DNA of 64,000 nt from Novosphingobium aquimarinum (GCF_009746585.1 NZ_WRPO01000015.1:32264-96263), one strand, 5' to 3'; positions 54,960-63,923 are shown, counted from the first letter of the stretch. Notes: generated by a model not told the origin, from the sequence alone. Translations and numbers: made by a program.

Positions 54960-55442
54960 ATGCGTACTATACTTGTAATCAGTGCTGCCATTTGCGCAAC
55001 CGTCTGTAGTTTTGCCGCTACTACGGCCCCAGCGTCTGCAAATGAAGCTCGTATTGAAGCGCGCGGCGGCGTTATCTGGACTGGTAGTGGTTCGGAAGGC
55101 ACCCTCGGCGCGGCGGCCGGATACGACTTCGATCTCGGCGATACACTGTTCGCTGGCCCAGAAGTCTCCGCCGACAAGATTCTCGACGACGATGCCCGCG
55201 TGTCGTTCGGTTTCGGCGGCCGCGTCGGCGCCAAAATCGGTGAACGCGGCAAGCTTTACGCGGCCTCGAGCTACCAGACGAAGTTTTGCTCAGAATGCGA
55301 GGACGCGGTCAGTGTCGGTGGTGGCTACCAGCATGCCTTCACCGACTCGATCTACGCCAAGGTCGAATATCGTCACTTCTTCATCGACAACGGCTTTTCG
55401 GACGCGGACACGGTCGTTGCGGGACTCGGTCTGAAGTTCTGA
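54960..55442 (+). CDS. small outer-membrane beta-barrel protein
   Basis: A 160-residue exported protein. The signal peptide (MRTILVISAAICATVCSFAATTAPASA) is followed by alternating strands: GAAAGYDFDLGDTLFAGPEVSAD, RVSFGFGGRVGAKIG, and SVGGGYQHAFTDSIYAKVEYRHFF. The terminal GLGLKF is an outer-membrane barrel signal. There are two cysteines close together (FCSEC) in an external loop. The start ATG 54960 is preferred over the GTG four codons upstream. Its leader is AT-rich compared with the neighbourhood. It is inserted on the opposite strand between trpF and trpB. Confidence 0.8.
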   Translation: MRTILVISAAICATVCSFAATTAPASANEARIEARGGVIWTGSGSEGTLGAAAGYDFDLGDTLFAGPEVSADKILDDDARVSFGFGGRVGAKIGERGKLYAASSYQTKFCSECEDAVSVGGGYQHAFTDSIYAKVEYRHFFIDNGFSDADTVVAGLGLKF

Positions 55443-55463
55443 ACTTCCTACGTGCCGAAGCCT

Positions 55464-55497
55464 GGGGCGGCCTCCCGATAGGGATGTCGCCCCTTTT
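55464..55497 (+). terminator. rho-independent terminator after the outer-membrane gene
   Basis: GGGGCG (55464-55469) pairs with CGCCCC (55488-55493), with an inner TCCC/GGGA pairing around the tetraloop GATA, then TTTT. Confidence 0.8.
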
Positions 55498-55508
55498 CGC
55501 GTCTGCCC

Positions 55509-56150
55509 TCAGGCCGCGCGGACGGCTCGACAGAAGGCGACGATCTTGGCCGAATCTTTTATCCCAGGCGATTCCTCGACTCCGGACGAAACATCGACCA
55601 GCGGTGCCTTGGTGACCGCAATCGCTTGCGCGACGTTGCCCGGGTTCAGTCCTCCGGCAAGCCCCCAGGCGCAAGGCGCGCGCCAGCCGGAGAGCAGCGT
55701 CCAGTCGAACGAGAGGCCGAGCCCGCCGGGCAGCGCGCCCTTGGGCGTCTTCGCGTCGAGCAGCACCATGTCCGCCACGCTCGCGTAATTTGCCACTCGG
55801 TCGAGATCGGCGCGGGATGCGATCGCGATCGCCTTCCACACCGGCAGACCGGTTCGCGCTTTGATCTGCGCCACCCGTTCGGGCGTCTCGCTGCCTTGCA
55901 ATTGCAGCGCTTCGAAACCCGCCGCCTCGGTGGTGGCGCGCAGCTCCTCGTCGGTGGCATCGACGAACAGCCCAACGCGCCCCACGCGCCCTGCGGCACG
56001 CCTGGTCAGAGCTGCGGCCTGATTGATCGTAAGGTGGCGCTGGCTGGGCGGATAGAACACGAATCCCGCATAATCGGCGCGCGCGACGATGACGTCGTCG
56101 ACCGCACCGGGAGTGGTCAGGCCGCAGATCTTGATGGCGGGTATCGGCAC
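55509..56150 (-). CDS. trpF: phosphoribosylanthranilate isomerase
   Basis: A 213-residue TIM-barrel enzyme of tryptophan synthesis. Key segments are IKICGLTTPGAVDDVI with the catalytic cysteine, AGFVFYPPSQRHL, and FEALQLQGSE. The catalytic aspartate segment is VLLDAKTPKGALPGG, and the end has DVSSGVEESPGIKD. Translation appears to start at GTG 56148-56150. It lies between an opposite-strand lipoprotein gene and an opposite-strand barrel gene, so it is transcribed on its own. Confidence 0.95.
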   Translation of the reverse strand: MPIPAIKICGLTTPGAVDDVIVARADYAGFVFYPPSQRHLTINQAAALTRRAAGRVGRVGLFVDATDEELRATTEAAGFEALQLQGSETPERVAQIKARTGLPVWKAIAIASRADLDRVANYASVADMVLLDAKTPKGALPGGLGLSFDWTLLSGWRAPCAWGLAGGLNPGNVAQAIAVTKAPLVDVSSGVEESPGIKDSAKIVAFCRAVRAA

Positions 56151-56211
56151 GGCTTGCTGTGGCCTCGCAATGGTTTATCTTCGAAGCATAAAACCCAACG
56201 CAAAGGTTCCT

Positions 56212-56634
56212 ATGCGACGGACCGCGCGACTTCTAATCGGACTGGCGGCGCTCGCAAGCCTGGGGGCCTGCAATATCCAACAGTCCGTCGACGATGCCAA
56301 CGCTGCGATCTCGGCGTTTCACGCCGATCTGGACGCAGGCCGGATCGACGCGATCTGGTCTGAAGCGTCCCCCGAAATGCAAGCGGCCACCGGTAAGGCT
56401 CAGCTGACCGCGCTCTTGTCCGCCGTGCACCGCAAGCTCGGGCGTGTCCAGCAAAGCGAGCAACGCGCCTGGAACTCGAACGTGACCACCGCCGGTTCGT
56501 TCGTCGTCGTGCAAATGGCAACGACTTTCGAGAAGGGCACCGGGATGGAGACCTTTACCTACCGAAAGGACGATGACGATCAGCTCGCGCTGGTCGGCTA
56601 CAACATTCAATCCAACGCAATGATGCTGAACTGA
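56212..56634 (+). CDS. DUF4019-like lipoprotein
   Basis: A 140-residue predicted lipoprotein. The N-terminus MRRTARLLIGLAALASLGAC has a lipobox (LASLGAC) with the acylated cysteine near residue 20. The mature part begins NIQQSVDDANAAISAFHADLDAGRID. A segment of DUF4019 type follows, ending TTFEKGTGMETFTYRKDDDDQ and LVGYNIQSNAM. The start at 56212 is preferred over a methionine 41 codons upstream. It diverges from trpF across about 60 bases and converges on the SIMPL gene. Function unknown. Confidence 0.8.
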   Translation: MRRTARLLIGLAALASLGACNIQQSVDDANAAISAFHADLDAGRIDAIWSEASPEMQAATGKAQLTALLSAVHRKLGRVQQSEQRAWNSNVTTAGSFVVVQMATTFEKGTGMETFTYRKDDDDQLALVGYNIQSNAMMLN

Positions 56635-56667
56635 TCGCCCTCCCGGTCGCCCGAGCCGCTGGACCGA

Positions 56668-57420
56668 TCAGCGAGCCAGTTCGAACTGGACCGTAACGCT
56701 CGAACTCAGCTCGAGCTCGCCAGCCGCGATCGGCGTGGGGGGCGGGGCCGCAGGGGCGGCATCCATTGCGGCCCGGCGATACATCACTGGCTGCGGAGCA
56801 TAGCCGCCGCTCTCGCTGATCGAGACGATCCGCGCGACCCGCAGGCCAGCGGCGCGCGCATAGAGATTCGCCCGCTTTTGCGCGGCTGCCATCGCCTTGG
56901 TCCGAGCCTCGTCGAGCGCGCCTTCCGAATCGTCGACCATGAAACTCGGGCCATTAACCTGGTTCGCACCGGCCGTGACGAGCGCGTCGATCACTTTGCC
57001 GTATTCGCCCAGCTTGCGCTGCTTGACCGAGACGGTGTTGCTCGCCTGATAGCCGATGATCGCGCGCTCTTCGTCCTGATAGCTGCCGTCGGGCATGCGC
57101 TTGGGCTGCGCGTAGACGGGGTTGAGATTGAGATTGCTGGTCTGGATGTCGCGTTCTGCGATCCCGGCGCGCTTGAGCGCGGCGATCACCGCGGTCATGC
57201 GGGTGGAATTCTCTGCCAGCGCTTGGCTCGCGCTCGTGCCCTGCGTGGTCACGCCGGCGCTGAACATCGCCAGATCGGGCTCGCGCGTGGCCTCGCCGTT
57301 CGCGGTCACGGTCAGCAGAGTGCTGCCTTCCGCAATCATCGGGATCGGGCCCGCCATCTGAGCATGCGCCGCAACCGGAAGCGCGGCGAGCAGCAGAGCC
57401 GCAGCGAGAGTTCTCTTCAT
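56668..57420 (-). CDS. SIMPL-domain periplasmic protein (DUF541)
   Basis: A 250-residue exported protein. The signal peptide is MKRTLAAALLLAALPVAAHA. The SIMPL domain begins STLLTVTANGEATREPDLAMFSAGV and includes ERDIQTSNLNLNPVY. It continues to VDDSEGALDEARTKAMAAAQKRANLYA, with an Ala/Pro-rich loop near the end. Homologues such as E. coli YggE and the 26-kDa Brucella periplasmic protein are linked to oxidative stress or envelope homeostasis, with no known enzyme activity. It lies downstream of pyrF on the same strand. Confidence 0.9.
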   Translation of the reverse strand: MKRTLAAALLLAALPVAAHAQMAGPIPMIAEGSTLLTVTANGEATREPDLAMFSAGVTTQGTSASQALAENSTRMTAVIAALKRAGIAERDIQTSNLNLNPVYAQPKRMPDGSYQDEERAIIGYQASNTVSVKQRKLGEYGKVIDALVTAGANQVNGPSFMVDDSEGALDEARTKAMAAAQKRANLYARAAGLRVARIVSISESGGYAPQPVMYRRAAMDAAPAAPPPTPIAAGELELSSSVTVQFELAR

Positions 57421-57490
57421 GATTGGTCCTTGCAGTTTCTCGAACGCCGTCGCTGATGACAGCCGCGGCGTTGCGCCAGACTGAACGACG

Positions 57491-58168
57491 TCAGAGCGTC
57501 GCTTCGATGGCCCGCGCCGCCGCGAGCGGATCAGCGGCGCGACTGATCGGGCGGCCGACGACGAGCACGCTCGCCCCCGCATCGCGTGCCTCGCGCGGGG
57601 TGACGGTGCGTTTCTGGTCGCTCGTCTTGCTGTCTGCCGGGCGCAGGCCGGGCACCACGAAGTAGCCGTCCTTCCATTGATCGTGCACCGCGGCGACTTC
57701 GTGGCCCGAACAGACGATACCGTCCACGCCTGCCGCATGGGCCAGTTCGGCGAGGCGGAGCGCCTGATCGTGCGGCGCGGCATGGATGCCCGTCGCGGCA
57801 AGATCATCGCTATCGAGGCTGGTGAGCACGGTGACGGCGACGACTTTGCAATGCTCGCCCGCGGCGGCCTTGGCGTCTTCCATCATCGCGCGGCCGCCAG
57901 CGGCGTGAACGGTGACGATCGAGGGTTCGAGCACGTGGATCGACTGCATCGCGCCGGCCACCGTATTGGGAATGTCGTGCAGCTTGAGGTCGAGGAAGAT
58001 CGGCAGACCGATCTTGTGGATCTCATGCACGCCATGATGCCCGTGAGCATAAAAGAACTCGAGGCCCAGCTTGAGCCCGCCAATGTGTCCGGACACCTTG
58101 CGGGCGAGCTCTTCTGCCGAATCGAGGCGCGGAAGGTCGAGCGCGAGCCAGACCGGATTATGGTTCAT
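57491..58168 (-). CDS. pyrF: orotidine-5'-phosphate decarboxylase
   Basis: A 225-residue TIM-barrel enzyme that makes UMP. It has the DLKLHDIPNTV catalytic segment (Asp-Lys-Asp network) near residue 60 and VTVHAAGGRAMM. VVPGLRPADSKTSDQKRTVTP and VVGRPIS follow. It overlaps lapA as ATGA (58165-58168). Length and motifs are standard. Confidence 0.96.
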   Translation of the reverse strand: MNHNPVWLALDLPRLDSAEELARKVSGHIGGLKLGLEFFYAHGHHGVHEIHKIGLPIFLDLKLHDIPNTVAGAMQSIHVLEPSIVTVHAAGGRAMMEDAKAAAGEHCKVVAVTVLTSLDSDDLAATGIHAAPHDQALRLAELAHAAGVDGIVCSGHEVAAVHDQWKDGYFVVPGLRPADSKTSDQKRTVTPREARDAGASVLVVGRPISRAADPLAAARAIEATL

Positions 58169-58551
58169 GGAATGTCTTTCGCAGGCGATCCGACTTGACG
58201 GTCGGAATGAAGATCGGTGGACGTCTCGGAGACGGGTTCCACGGGTTGAGCCGGTGGCGCGCTGGGAGCCGGAGTGGGCGCGGGTGTGCTGCTCACGGCA
58301 TGAAGCGAATTCTCGAGCCCGGCAACCCGCCGCTTCCAGCGCCACGCAGCAGCGCGATGCAGGAGCCACATCGGCAGCGCACCGAGCAGGAAAAACAGCA
58401 AAGCGACGATGCCGACGGGCCATTCGAAGTGCAGATAATTGCCGTCGGCCAGTGGCCAGATGTTCACGGGTGCCGTCGTCCAGTTCATCGCAATGAAGGC
58501 GACGAGGATTGCCGTGATCGCGATCCACAGGATCGTTCGTATGACCTGCAT
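58165..58551 (-). CDS. LapA-domain (DUF1049) membrane protein
   Basis: A 128-residue inner-membrane protein with two spans (about 4-22 and 44-64), as in lipopolysaccharide assembly protein LapA. It has the conserved WPVGIVALLFFLLGALPMWL and a coiled region, followed by an unusually Pro/Ala-rich tail. An AGGAGGG ribosome site precedes the start. It is coupled to pyrF. In E. coli LapA works with LapB in LPS regulation. Confidence 0.88.
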   Translation of the reverse strand: MQVIRTILWIAITAILVAFIAMNWTTAPVNIWPLADGNYLHFEWPVGIVALLFFLLGALPMWLLHRAAAWRWKRRVAGLENSLHAVSSTPAPTPAPSAPPAQPVEPVSETSTDLHSDRQVGSPAKDIP

Positions 58552-58616
58552 ATTCCCTCCTGTTTTGTGGGAATGCTAGGCAGATGCCTGGCGAAAGGGA
58601 AGGGCGAGGGCTCGGA

Positions 58617-59927
58617 TCAGCCAAATACCCGCCCGAAGATGCGATCGACTTCCTTGAAGTGATAGCCGAGGTCGAACTTGTCCTCGAGTTGTTCATCGGT
58701 AAGCGCGGCCGAGACTTCGGGATCGGCCTTGAGCAGTTCGAGCAGCGAGAGCTGGCCGTCCGATTCCCAGACCTTCATCGCGTTGCGCTGGACGAGGCGG
58801 TAGCTCTCGTCGCGGGTCTTGCCCGCCTGCGTCAGCGCCAGCAGGACGCGCTGCGAGTGGATCAGGCCGCCCATCCGATCGAGATTCTTCTGCATCCGCT
58901 CGGGATAGACCAGCAGCTTGTCGACCACGCCGGTCAGCCGCGCCAGCGCGAAGTCGAGCGTGATCGTCGCATCGGGACCGATGAAGCGCTCGACCGAAGA
59001 GTGCGAGATATCGCGCTCGTGCCACAGCGCCACGTTTTCCATCGCGGGCAGGGCGTAGCTGCGGATCATGCGGGCTTGTCCGGTGAGGTTCTCAGTCAGC
59101 ACCGGATTGCGCTTGTGCGGCATGGCGGACGAGCCCTTTTGGCCAGGCGAGAAGTATTCTTCCGCCTCCAGGACCTCGGTGCGCTGCAGATGGCGGACTT
59201 CGATCGCGAGGCGTTCCATCGAGCTGGCGATCACACCCAGTACCGCGAAGAACATCGCGTGGCGGTCGCGCGGGATGACTTGTGTCGAGATCGGCTCGGG
59301 AACGAGCCCCATTTTGTCCGCCACATATTCCTCGACCGAAGGATCGACATTGGCGAACGTGCCGACCGCCCCCGAGATCGCGCAAGTCGCGATGTCCTCG
59401 CGCGCCGCGACCAGTCGCGCCTTGCAGCGCGCGAACTCGGCATAGGCCTGTGCCAGCTTGAGGCCGAATGTCACCGGCTCGGCATGGATGCCGTGGCTGC
59501 GTCCGATCGTGGGAGTGTACTTGTGCTCTTCGGCTCGGCGCTTGATCGCGGCGAGCAGCGCGTCGAGATCCTCCAGCAGAATATCGGCGGCGCGCGTCAG
59601 CTGCACGTTGAGTGTGGTGTCGAGAACGTCCGAGCTGGTCATGCCCTGGTGCATGAACCGCGCTTCGGGGCCGACCTGCTGCGCCACCCAGTCGAGAAAG
59701 GCGATGACATCATGCTTGGTCACCGCCTCGATCGCGTCGATCGCGGCGACGTCGATCACGGGATTGGTCGCCCACCAGTCCCACAGCGCCTTGCCGGCGT
59801 TTTCCGGTACCACACCGAGTTCGCCCATCTTCACTGCCGCGTGCGCTTCGATCTCGAACCAGATGCGATAGCGCGCTTCGGGCTCCCAGATCGCGGTCAT
59901 GGCAGGGCGGGCGTAGCGGGGGACCAT
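58617..59927 (-). CDS. purB: adenylosuccinate lyase
   Basis: A 436-residue fumarase-superfamily enzyme that acts twice in purine synthesis (SAICAR and adenylosuccinate cleavage). The superfamily signature GSSAMPHKRNPVLTENL is present. TSSDVLDTTLNVQLTRA, TIGRSHGIHAEPVTFGLKL and the C-terminal FKEVDRIFGRVFG are also visible. Length is as expected. Confidence 0.97.
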   Translation of the reverse strand: MVPRYARPAMTAIWEPEARYRIWFEIEAHAAVKMGELGVVPENAGKALWDWWATNPVIDVAAIDAIEAVTKHDVIAFLDWVAQQVGPEARFMHQGMTSSDVLDTTLNVQLTRAADILLEDLDALLAAIKRRAEEHKYTPTIGRSHGIHAEPVTFGLKLAQAYAEFARCKARLVAAREDIATCAISGAVGTFANVDPSVEEYVADKMGLVPEPISTQVIPRDRHAMFFAVLGVIASSMERLAIEVRHLQRTEVLEAEEYFSPGQKGSSAMPHKRNPVLTENLTGQARMIRSYALPAMENVALWHERDISHSSVERFIGPDATITLDFALARLTGVVDKLLVYPERMQKNLDRMGGLIHSQRVLLALTQAGKTRDESYRLVQRNAMKVWESDGQLSLLELLKADPEVSAALTDEQLEDKFDLGYHFKEVDRIFGRVFG

Positions 59928-60057
59928 GGGAAAACTCCAGCAAGCGTTCGACGCGCTGCCGCTAGGGGGCAGGCCGGATTAAGGCAAGTCCCGCGGGAGC
60001 AAACACCTGCCTCGGGAGCTCTATCTCGTGTGAGCTGATCCAAGCGAAAGGTGCGTG

Positions 60058-61077
60058 ATGAAGTCCTTGCCCTCGACGATGGCCGCAATTCTGCTGGCTG
60101 CCCTCGCGGTGCCTGCGCAGGCGGATGACGCGCAGCCGGTGAAACCGCTCGGCACCGATCTGGATGGCTTTGCGTACCCTTGGCCGGTCAAGCGGATGCC
60201 GCTCGCCATCGGCACGACCGAGGGCCAGATGAGCTACATGGACGTGAGACCGGATCGCCCCAACCGCCAGGCGATCGTGCTCCTTCACGGCAAGAATTTT
60301 TGCGGAGCGACCTGGGAATCGACGGCCAGGGCCTTGGCGGGTGCAGGCTATCGCGTGCTGATCCCGGATCAGGTCGGCTTTTGCAAATCCTCGAAGCCCA
60401 GGGACGCGCAATACTCCTTCGCCTTCATGGCGGACGCTACGCATCGCCTGATGGCGCGGGAGGGGCTGGAGCGCGCCGTGATACTCGGTCACTCCACGGG
60501 CGGAATGCTTGCCCTGCGGTTCGCACAGATGTTTCCCGAGGCAACGAACCGGCTCGTCCTCGTCAATCCGCTCGGGTTGACGGACAGGATGGCGGAAGGC
60601 GTGCCCTACGTGCCGCTCGCCAAGCTGATCGAGCAGGAGCGCGGGAAGGACCGGGCGGCGATCAAGGATTACCAGTTGCGCACCTATTATCATGGCCAAT
60701 GGCAGCCGCGCTACGATCGCTGGGTCGACATGCTCGCCGGGCAGTACGCGACCGAGGACGCGGATGCCGTCGAGATCGCCCAGGCGAAGACCGCGGAGAT
60801 GATCCTCACGCAACCGGTCTCGCAAGGTTTCGAGACGCTGCGCATGCCGGTCACGCTGTTCATCGGCCAGCGCGACACCACTACCTTCGGCAAGGGTCAG
60901 GCGCCGAAAGACGTACAAGGCCGTCTGAAGCCGATCCCCGAACTGGCGCCGGCTGCTGCCGCGCGGATGCCCGACGCGCGCGTCGTGCCCTTCGCCGATC
61001 TTGGCCATTCGCCGCAAGTCGAAGACCCGAAACGGTTCGAGAAAGCGCTGCAGGACGATCTTGCGATCCAGCGCTGA
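60058..61077 (+). CDS. exported alpha/beta hydrolase
   Basis: A 339-residue hydrolase with a signal peptide (MKSLPSTMAAILLAALAVPAQA). The alpha/beta fold shows VLLHGKNFCGATW (oxyanion region), LIPDQVGFCKSSKP, and the nucleophile elbow LGHSTGGMLALRF. The general acid is in FIGQRDTTTF and the histidine in PFADLGHSPQVE. The start is ATG 60058, with a GTG one codon upstream also possible. It is a periplasmic esterase or hydrolase of unknown substrate. It stands alone. Confidence 0.88.
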   Translation: MKSLPSTMAAILLAALAVPAQADDAQPVKPLGTDLDGFAYPWPVKRMPLAIGTTEGQMSYMDVRPDRPNRQAIVLLHGKNFCGATWESTARALAGAGYRVLIPDQVGFCKSSKPRDAQYSFAFMADATHRLMAREGLERAVILGHSTGGMLALRFAQMFPEATNRLVLVNPLGLTDRMAEGVPYVPLAKLIEQERGKDRAAIKDYQLRTYYHGQWQPRYDRWVDMLAGQYATEDADAVEIAQAKTAEMILTQPVSQGFETLRMPVTLFIGQRDTTTFGKGQAPKDVQGRLKPIPELAPAAAARMPDARVVPFADLGHSPQVEDPKRFEKALQDDLAIQR

Positions 61078-61173
61078 GAGTTATTAGTTCCCGGCGTACG
61101 CAGGATTGATCGCCGCCTCAGCCTGCGCTTTCGCCCGCGTCAGCAACAGCGCTCTGGCCGGCAAATTCGACTT

Positions 61174-61893
61174 TCACACCAGCTCGATCTTGATTTCGCC
61201 AATCGGGTTTCCGCTTCGATCGAAGCCGCGCTCGATCACTCGTCCGCCGCCATCGCGCCCCATCATCACCACGGTAGAGCACCGCGTGCCGTAGTCGGGG
61301 TTGCGGATAAACACGGGGCTGAAGCGCAGGTCCGGGCCTTCGCTGTCGGGTTCGGCGGGCAGCGGGGTCTCGTCGGCAAGCGCGGCGAAAAGGCGGGAGA
61401 CGTCGTCGTCGTCGTTCGCCAGCCAGGTCGAGAGTGCCTCGGTCAGACCCATAGTCTTGGCCCAGGGCGTGTCGAATGCGCCATTGGAAACACCATGGAT
61501 GCCGGGTTCCAGCGCGCGACATTCGGCAGTCGGTACGTTGGTGACGTGTTCGAGCCGGTCGGCATCGGCGCGCAGCACGTGGAACGGGTTCATCGCGCCA
61601 AAGTCACCGTCCGCTTCGCCGCGCAGCCAGCCGCTGACCAGCGCACCGCGCGAGGCGAGACCGGGGCGGGGGTAGCCTTCCTTGCGGAAGTTGGTGACCA
61701 AGGCGAAGCGCTGCTGCGGCCCGACTCCCAGCCAGGTTCCGCCGGCGCGCAGATCCTTTCCCGCGACGATCCCGCTGCCGTCGTCCCAGGTGGAGAGCGG
61801 TGCTGTCTCGCGTTCGTGGAACTCGTCGCGATTGGCGATCGCGACCAGCCGCCAGCGGGGGTGCGCTTTCCAGGCGATTGCCGCGACACACAT
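61174..61893 (-). CDS. NRDE (TANGO2-like) protein
   Basis: A 239-residue protein of the NRDE family. It begins MCVAAIAWKAHPRWRLVAIANRDEF, giving the family its name, with Cys2 suited to act as an N-terminal nucleophile. GGTWLGV and FALVTNFR follow. It has FAALADETPLPAEPDSEG and the C-terminal YGTRCSTVVMMGRDGGG. Its ATG overlaps the stop of the radC remnant by one base (TGATG), so the two were one operon. Function is poorly known; related eukaryotic proteins are linked to heme or lipid handling. Confidence 0.9.
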   Translation of the reverse strand: MCVAAIAWKAHPRWRLVAIANRDEFHERETAPLSTWDDGSGIVAGKDLRAGGTWLGVGPQQRFALVTNFRKEGYPRPGLASRGALVSGWLRGEADGDFGAMNPFHVLRADADRLEHVTNVPTAECRALEPGIHGVSNGAFDTPWAKTMGLTEALSTWLANDDDDVSRLFAALADETPLPAEPDSEGPDLRFSPVFIRNPDYGTRCSTVVMMGRDGGGRVIERGFDRSGNPIGEIKIELV

Positions 61894-62342
61894 CAGATCA
61901 GTCCTTTCGCGCGGAGCGAGACATGGCCTTGTCGCCCGATGATGACATGGTCGTGCACCGTCACCCCAAGCAAGCGCCCAGCCTCGGCGATGCGATTGGT
62001 GATGTCGATATCGGCGCGACTGGGCTCGGCGGAGCCCGAAGGGTGGTTGTGCATCATCCCACGGTGTTCATTATCATATTGATATTCAATGATTTTTTTG
62101 AAGAACCCCCGAAGGTGGTGCCGGGGTTTGGGAGCTGCGCTTAGTGCGCTATCGTGATCGTCACGGGCGATCATCAGCGCGCTCAGCGAGTTCACGTCAC
62201 GCACGGCACCGAACTTCATCCTTTCCGCCTCACAATTCAAGCCCACCGATTCGGCGGAGCCCTCGGGGCATCCACGAGCTGGCAATCCGGCTATCCAGTC
62301 GTCTTGCGATACCGCCCTTTCCTCGGTGATCCAACATAGCAT
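61893..62342 (-). pseudogene. radC: RadC/JAB-MPN C-terminal remnant fused to foreign sequence
   Basis: The last 54 residues are a genuine RadC JAMM end: [39 protein letters not shown] and VSLRAKGLI. They include the metal motif HNHPSG and the paired aspartate. Upstream, the frame stays open but loses RadC similarity at about 62057. It enters an AT-rich stretch (62067-62099) and then unrelated sequence up to the neighbouring regulator. The glutamate and helical N-terminal parts of RadC are missing, so it cannot be functional. This marks a junction where a mobile element entered radC. Confidence 0.65.
62067..62099. other. AT-rich junction inside the radC reading frame
   Basis: About 33 bases of strongly AT-rich DNA in a GC-rich region, containing the near-palindrome ATTGATATTCAAT (62078-62090) and a T run. 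It adjoins the last recognisable RadC codons and is a candidate element boundary or attachment site. The partner copy is not in the window. Confidence 0.4.
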
Positions 62343-62920
62343 ATGAGATCTGCGGCCTTGAGCGCGGCGATGTCCCGTCGCGCGGTTTTCAGACTGACGT
62401 CCCAAACAGCCGCAATCTCCCTGGCGTCGCATCGACCCTCGACGACTCGGCCCAGAAACCAGCGTTGTCGCTCATTGATCTCTGCCCGATCAGGGACATT
62501 TATAGGGTCACGTTCAGGGACATATTCAGGGTCATATTCTCGCGCACCCGTTGCTGAACGTCCGCCAGCGGCTTCACCGGCCGCATAGGCTTCACGGGCT
62601 CTGGCAAGCGATATGCGATCCACCGGGCCGGTCAACGGGATCGCCGCCGGGCCTTCGAGCAGGCCGAGAACAAAGGCCCTGATGACGGGCGACGAAACCA
62701 CCAGGCGCAGGAAATACACCGTATCCGGCCCATGCTGCGCTGAGAGCCAATGCTTCACGGTCCTCTCGCTCGCATCCGTCTGACGCATGAGCTGCTTGAT
62801 CGCACGGCGGCTGTCTCCATGCTCTTTGCGCAGCAGCTCGGCGATGGTCTGCGCATAGGTGTCGCGTCCGCCAAGAACGCCTGTCCAAAGGGGAAATTTC
62901 CTGCCCGTTTTCGGCAACAT
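62291..62920 (-). CDS. DNA-binding protein of the inserted element, HTH-type
   Basis: A 209-residue soluble protein. The C-terminal third is a winged-helix of the DeoR type ([35 protein letters not shown], then RKGRYRK). The N-terminal part ([39 protein letters not shown]) is a second helix-turn-helix-like unit. Between them, near residues 125-148, is a tetrapeptide repeat: [16 protein letters not shown]. The gene diverges from the recombinase gene, about 118 bases apart, and is likely its regulator. The family is not recognised by name; the role is inferred. Confidence 0.65.
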   Translation of the reverse strand: MLPKTGRKFPLWTGVLGGRDTYAQTIAELLRKEHGDSRRAIKQLMRQTDASERTVKHWLSAQHGPDTVYFLRLVVSSPVIRAFVLGLLEGPAAIPLTGPVDRISLARAREAYAAGEAAGGRSATGAREYDPEYVPERDPINVPDRAEINERQRWFLGRVVEGRCDAREIAAVWDVSLKTARRDIAALKAADLICYVGSPRKGRYRKTTG

Positions 62921-63038
62921 CTTCCGTTTTCTCCGCAGCTAAACTGGTTTCCGTGCGGAGTGGCGGCAGAGGCCCGTCATGCGCTGCGGCGGTAGGTCGC
63001 CCGGACCGCCGCAGGCAATTTCGGGAGGGCGTAATGTG

Positions 63039-63923
63039 ATGGGCCAGCGACTTTACGATGATCGGTCAGGGCAGCCTGAACGTCCTCTTCGGGCTGCCGA
63101 ATACGTCCGCATGTCCACGGACCATCAAAAATATTCGACCGAAAACCAGTCCGACGCGATCAAGCAGTATGCTGAAGCCCGCGGAATAGAGATCGTCAGA
63201 ACCTATGCCGATGCGGGGAAAAGCGGCCTCAAGATTGAGGGACGCGACGCGCTCAGACAGCTCATCGAGGACGTGCAGTCCGGGAACACCGATTTCACCT
63301 TGGTTCTCGTCTATGACGTCAGCCGCTGGGGGCGTTTTCAGGATGCCGACGAGAGCGCCTATTACGAGTATATCTGCCGACGCGCCGGCATCGCCGTCGA
63401 GTATTGCGCGGAGCAATTCGACAACGATGGCAGCCCGATCTCGACCATCGTCAAAGGCGTCAAGCGTGCGATGGCCGGCGAGTATAGCCGCGAGCTATCG
63501 ACCAAGGTATTTGCGGGCCAAGGCCGGCTGATCGAGAAGGGCTACCGTCAGGGCGGACCTGCCGGCTTCGGTCTCCGCCGAACCCTGATCGACGAGCATG
63601 GCGTCATCAAAGGGGTTCTGGGCCGTGGGGAGCACAAGAGCATCCAGACCGATCGGGTGATCCTGACGCTTGGCCCGGCGGAAGAAGTCGAGCTGGTGCG
63701 CGGCATCTACCAAGCCTTCGTCCATCAGGGATACAGCGAGCGGGAGATCGCTGCCGATCTCAACCAACGGGGCCTACCGACCGATCTTGGACGACCCTGG
63801 ACCAGGGGAACGGTCCACCAGATTCTGATCAACGAGAAATATGTCGGCGACAACGTATGGAACCGCCGCTCCTTCAAGCTGAGAACGGCGGAGCAATATT
63901 CGACCACGGTAGCGGCGGGATAG
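63039..63923 (+). CDS. large serine recombinase, C-terminally truncated
   Basis: A 294-residue remnant. The resolvase catalytic domain begins AAEYVRMSTDHQKYSTENQ (catalytic Ser26) and continues YADAGKSGL, DFTLVLVYDVSRWGRFQD and IVKGVKRAMAGEYSRELS. The Recombinase domain includes GGPAGFGLRR, LGPAEEVELVRGIYQAFV, EREIAADLNQRGLPTDLG, and YVGDNVWNRRSFKL. After that, similarity stops and the frame ends at a TAG about 15 codons later. Intact members continue for a further 200 residues or so with the coiled-coil/zinc region. The start MGQRLYDD follows a GGGAGGG ribosome site. Probably inactive. Confidence 0.8.
   Translation: MGQRLYDDRSGQPERPLRAAEYVRMSTDHQKYSTENQSDAIKQYAEARGIEIVRTYADAGKSGLKIEGRDALRQLIEDVQSGNTDFTLVLVYDVSRWGRFQDADESAYYEYICRRAGIAVEYCAEQFDNDGSPISTIVKGVKRAMAGEYSRELSTKVFAGQGRLIEKGYRQGGPAGFGLRRTLIDEHGVIKGVLGRGEHKSIQTDRVILTLGPAEEVELVRGIYQAFVHQGYSEREIAADLNQRGLPTDLGRPWTRGTVHQILINEKYVGDNVWNRRSFKLRTAEQYSTTVAAG

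Noticed and set aside
58584..60038. A 484-codon plus-strand frame opposite purB
   Set aside because: purB motifs are complete on the minus strand; the antisense peptide has no recognisable fold.
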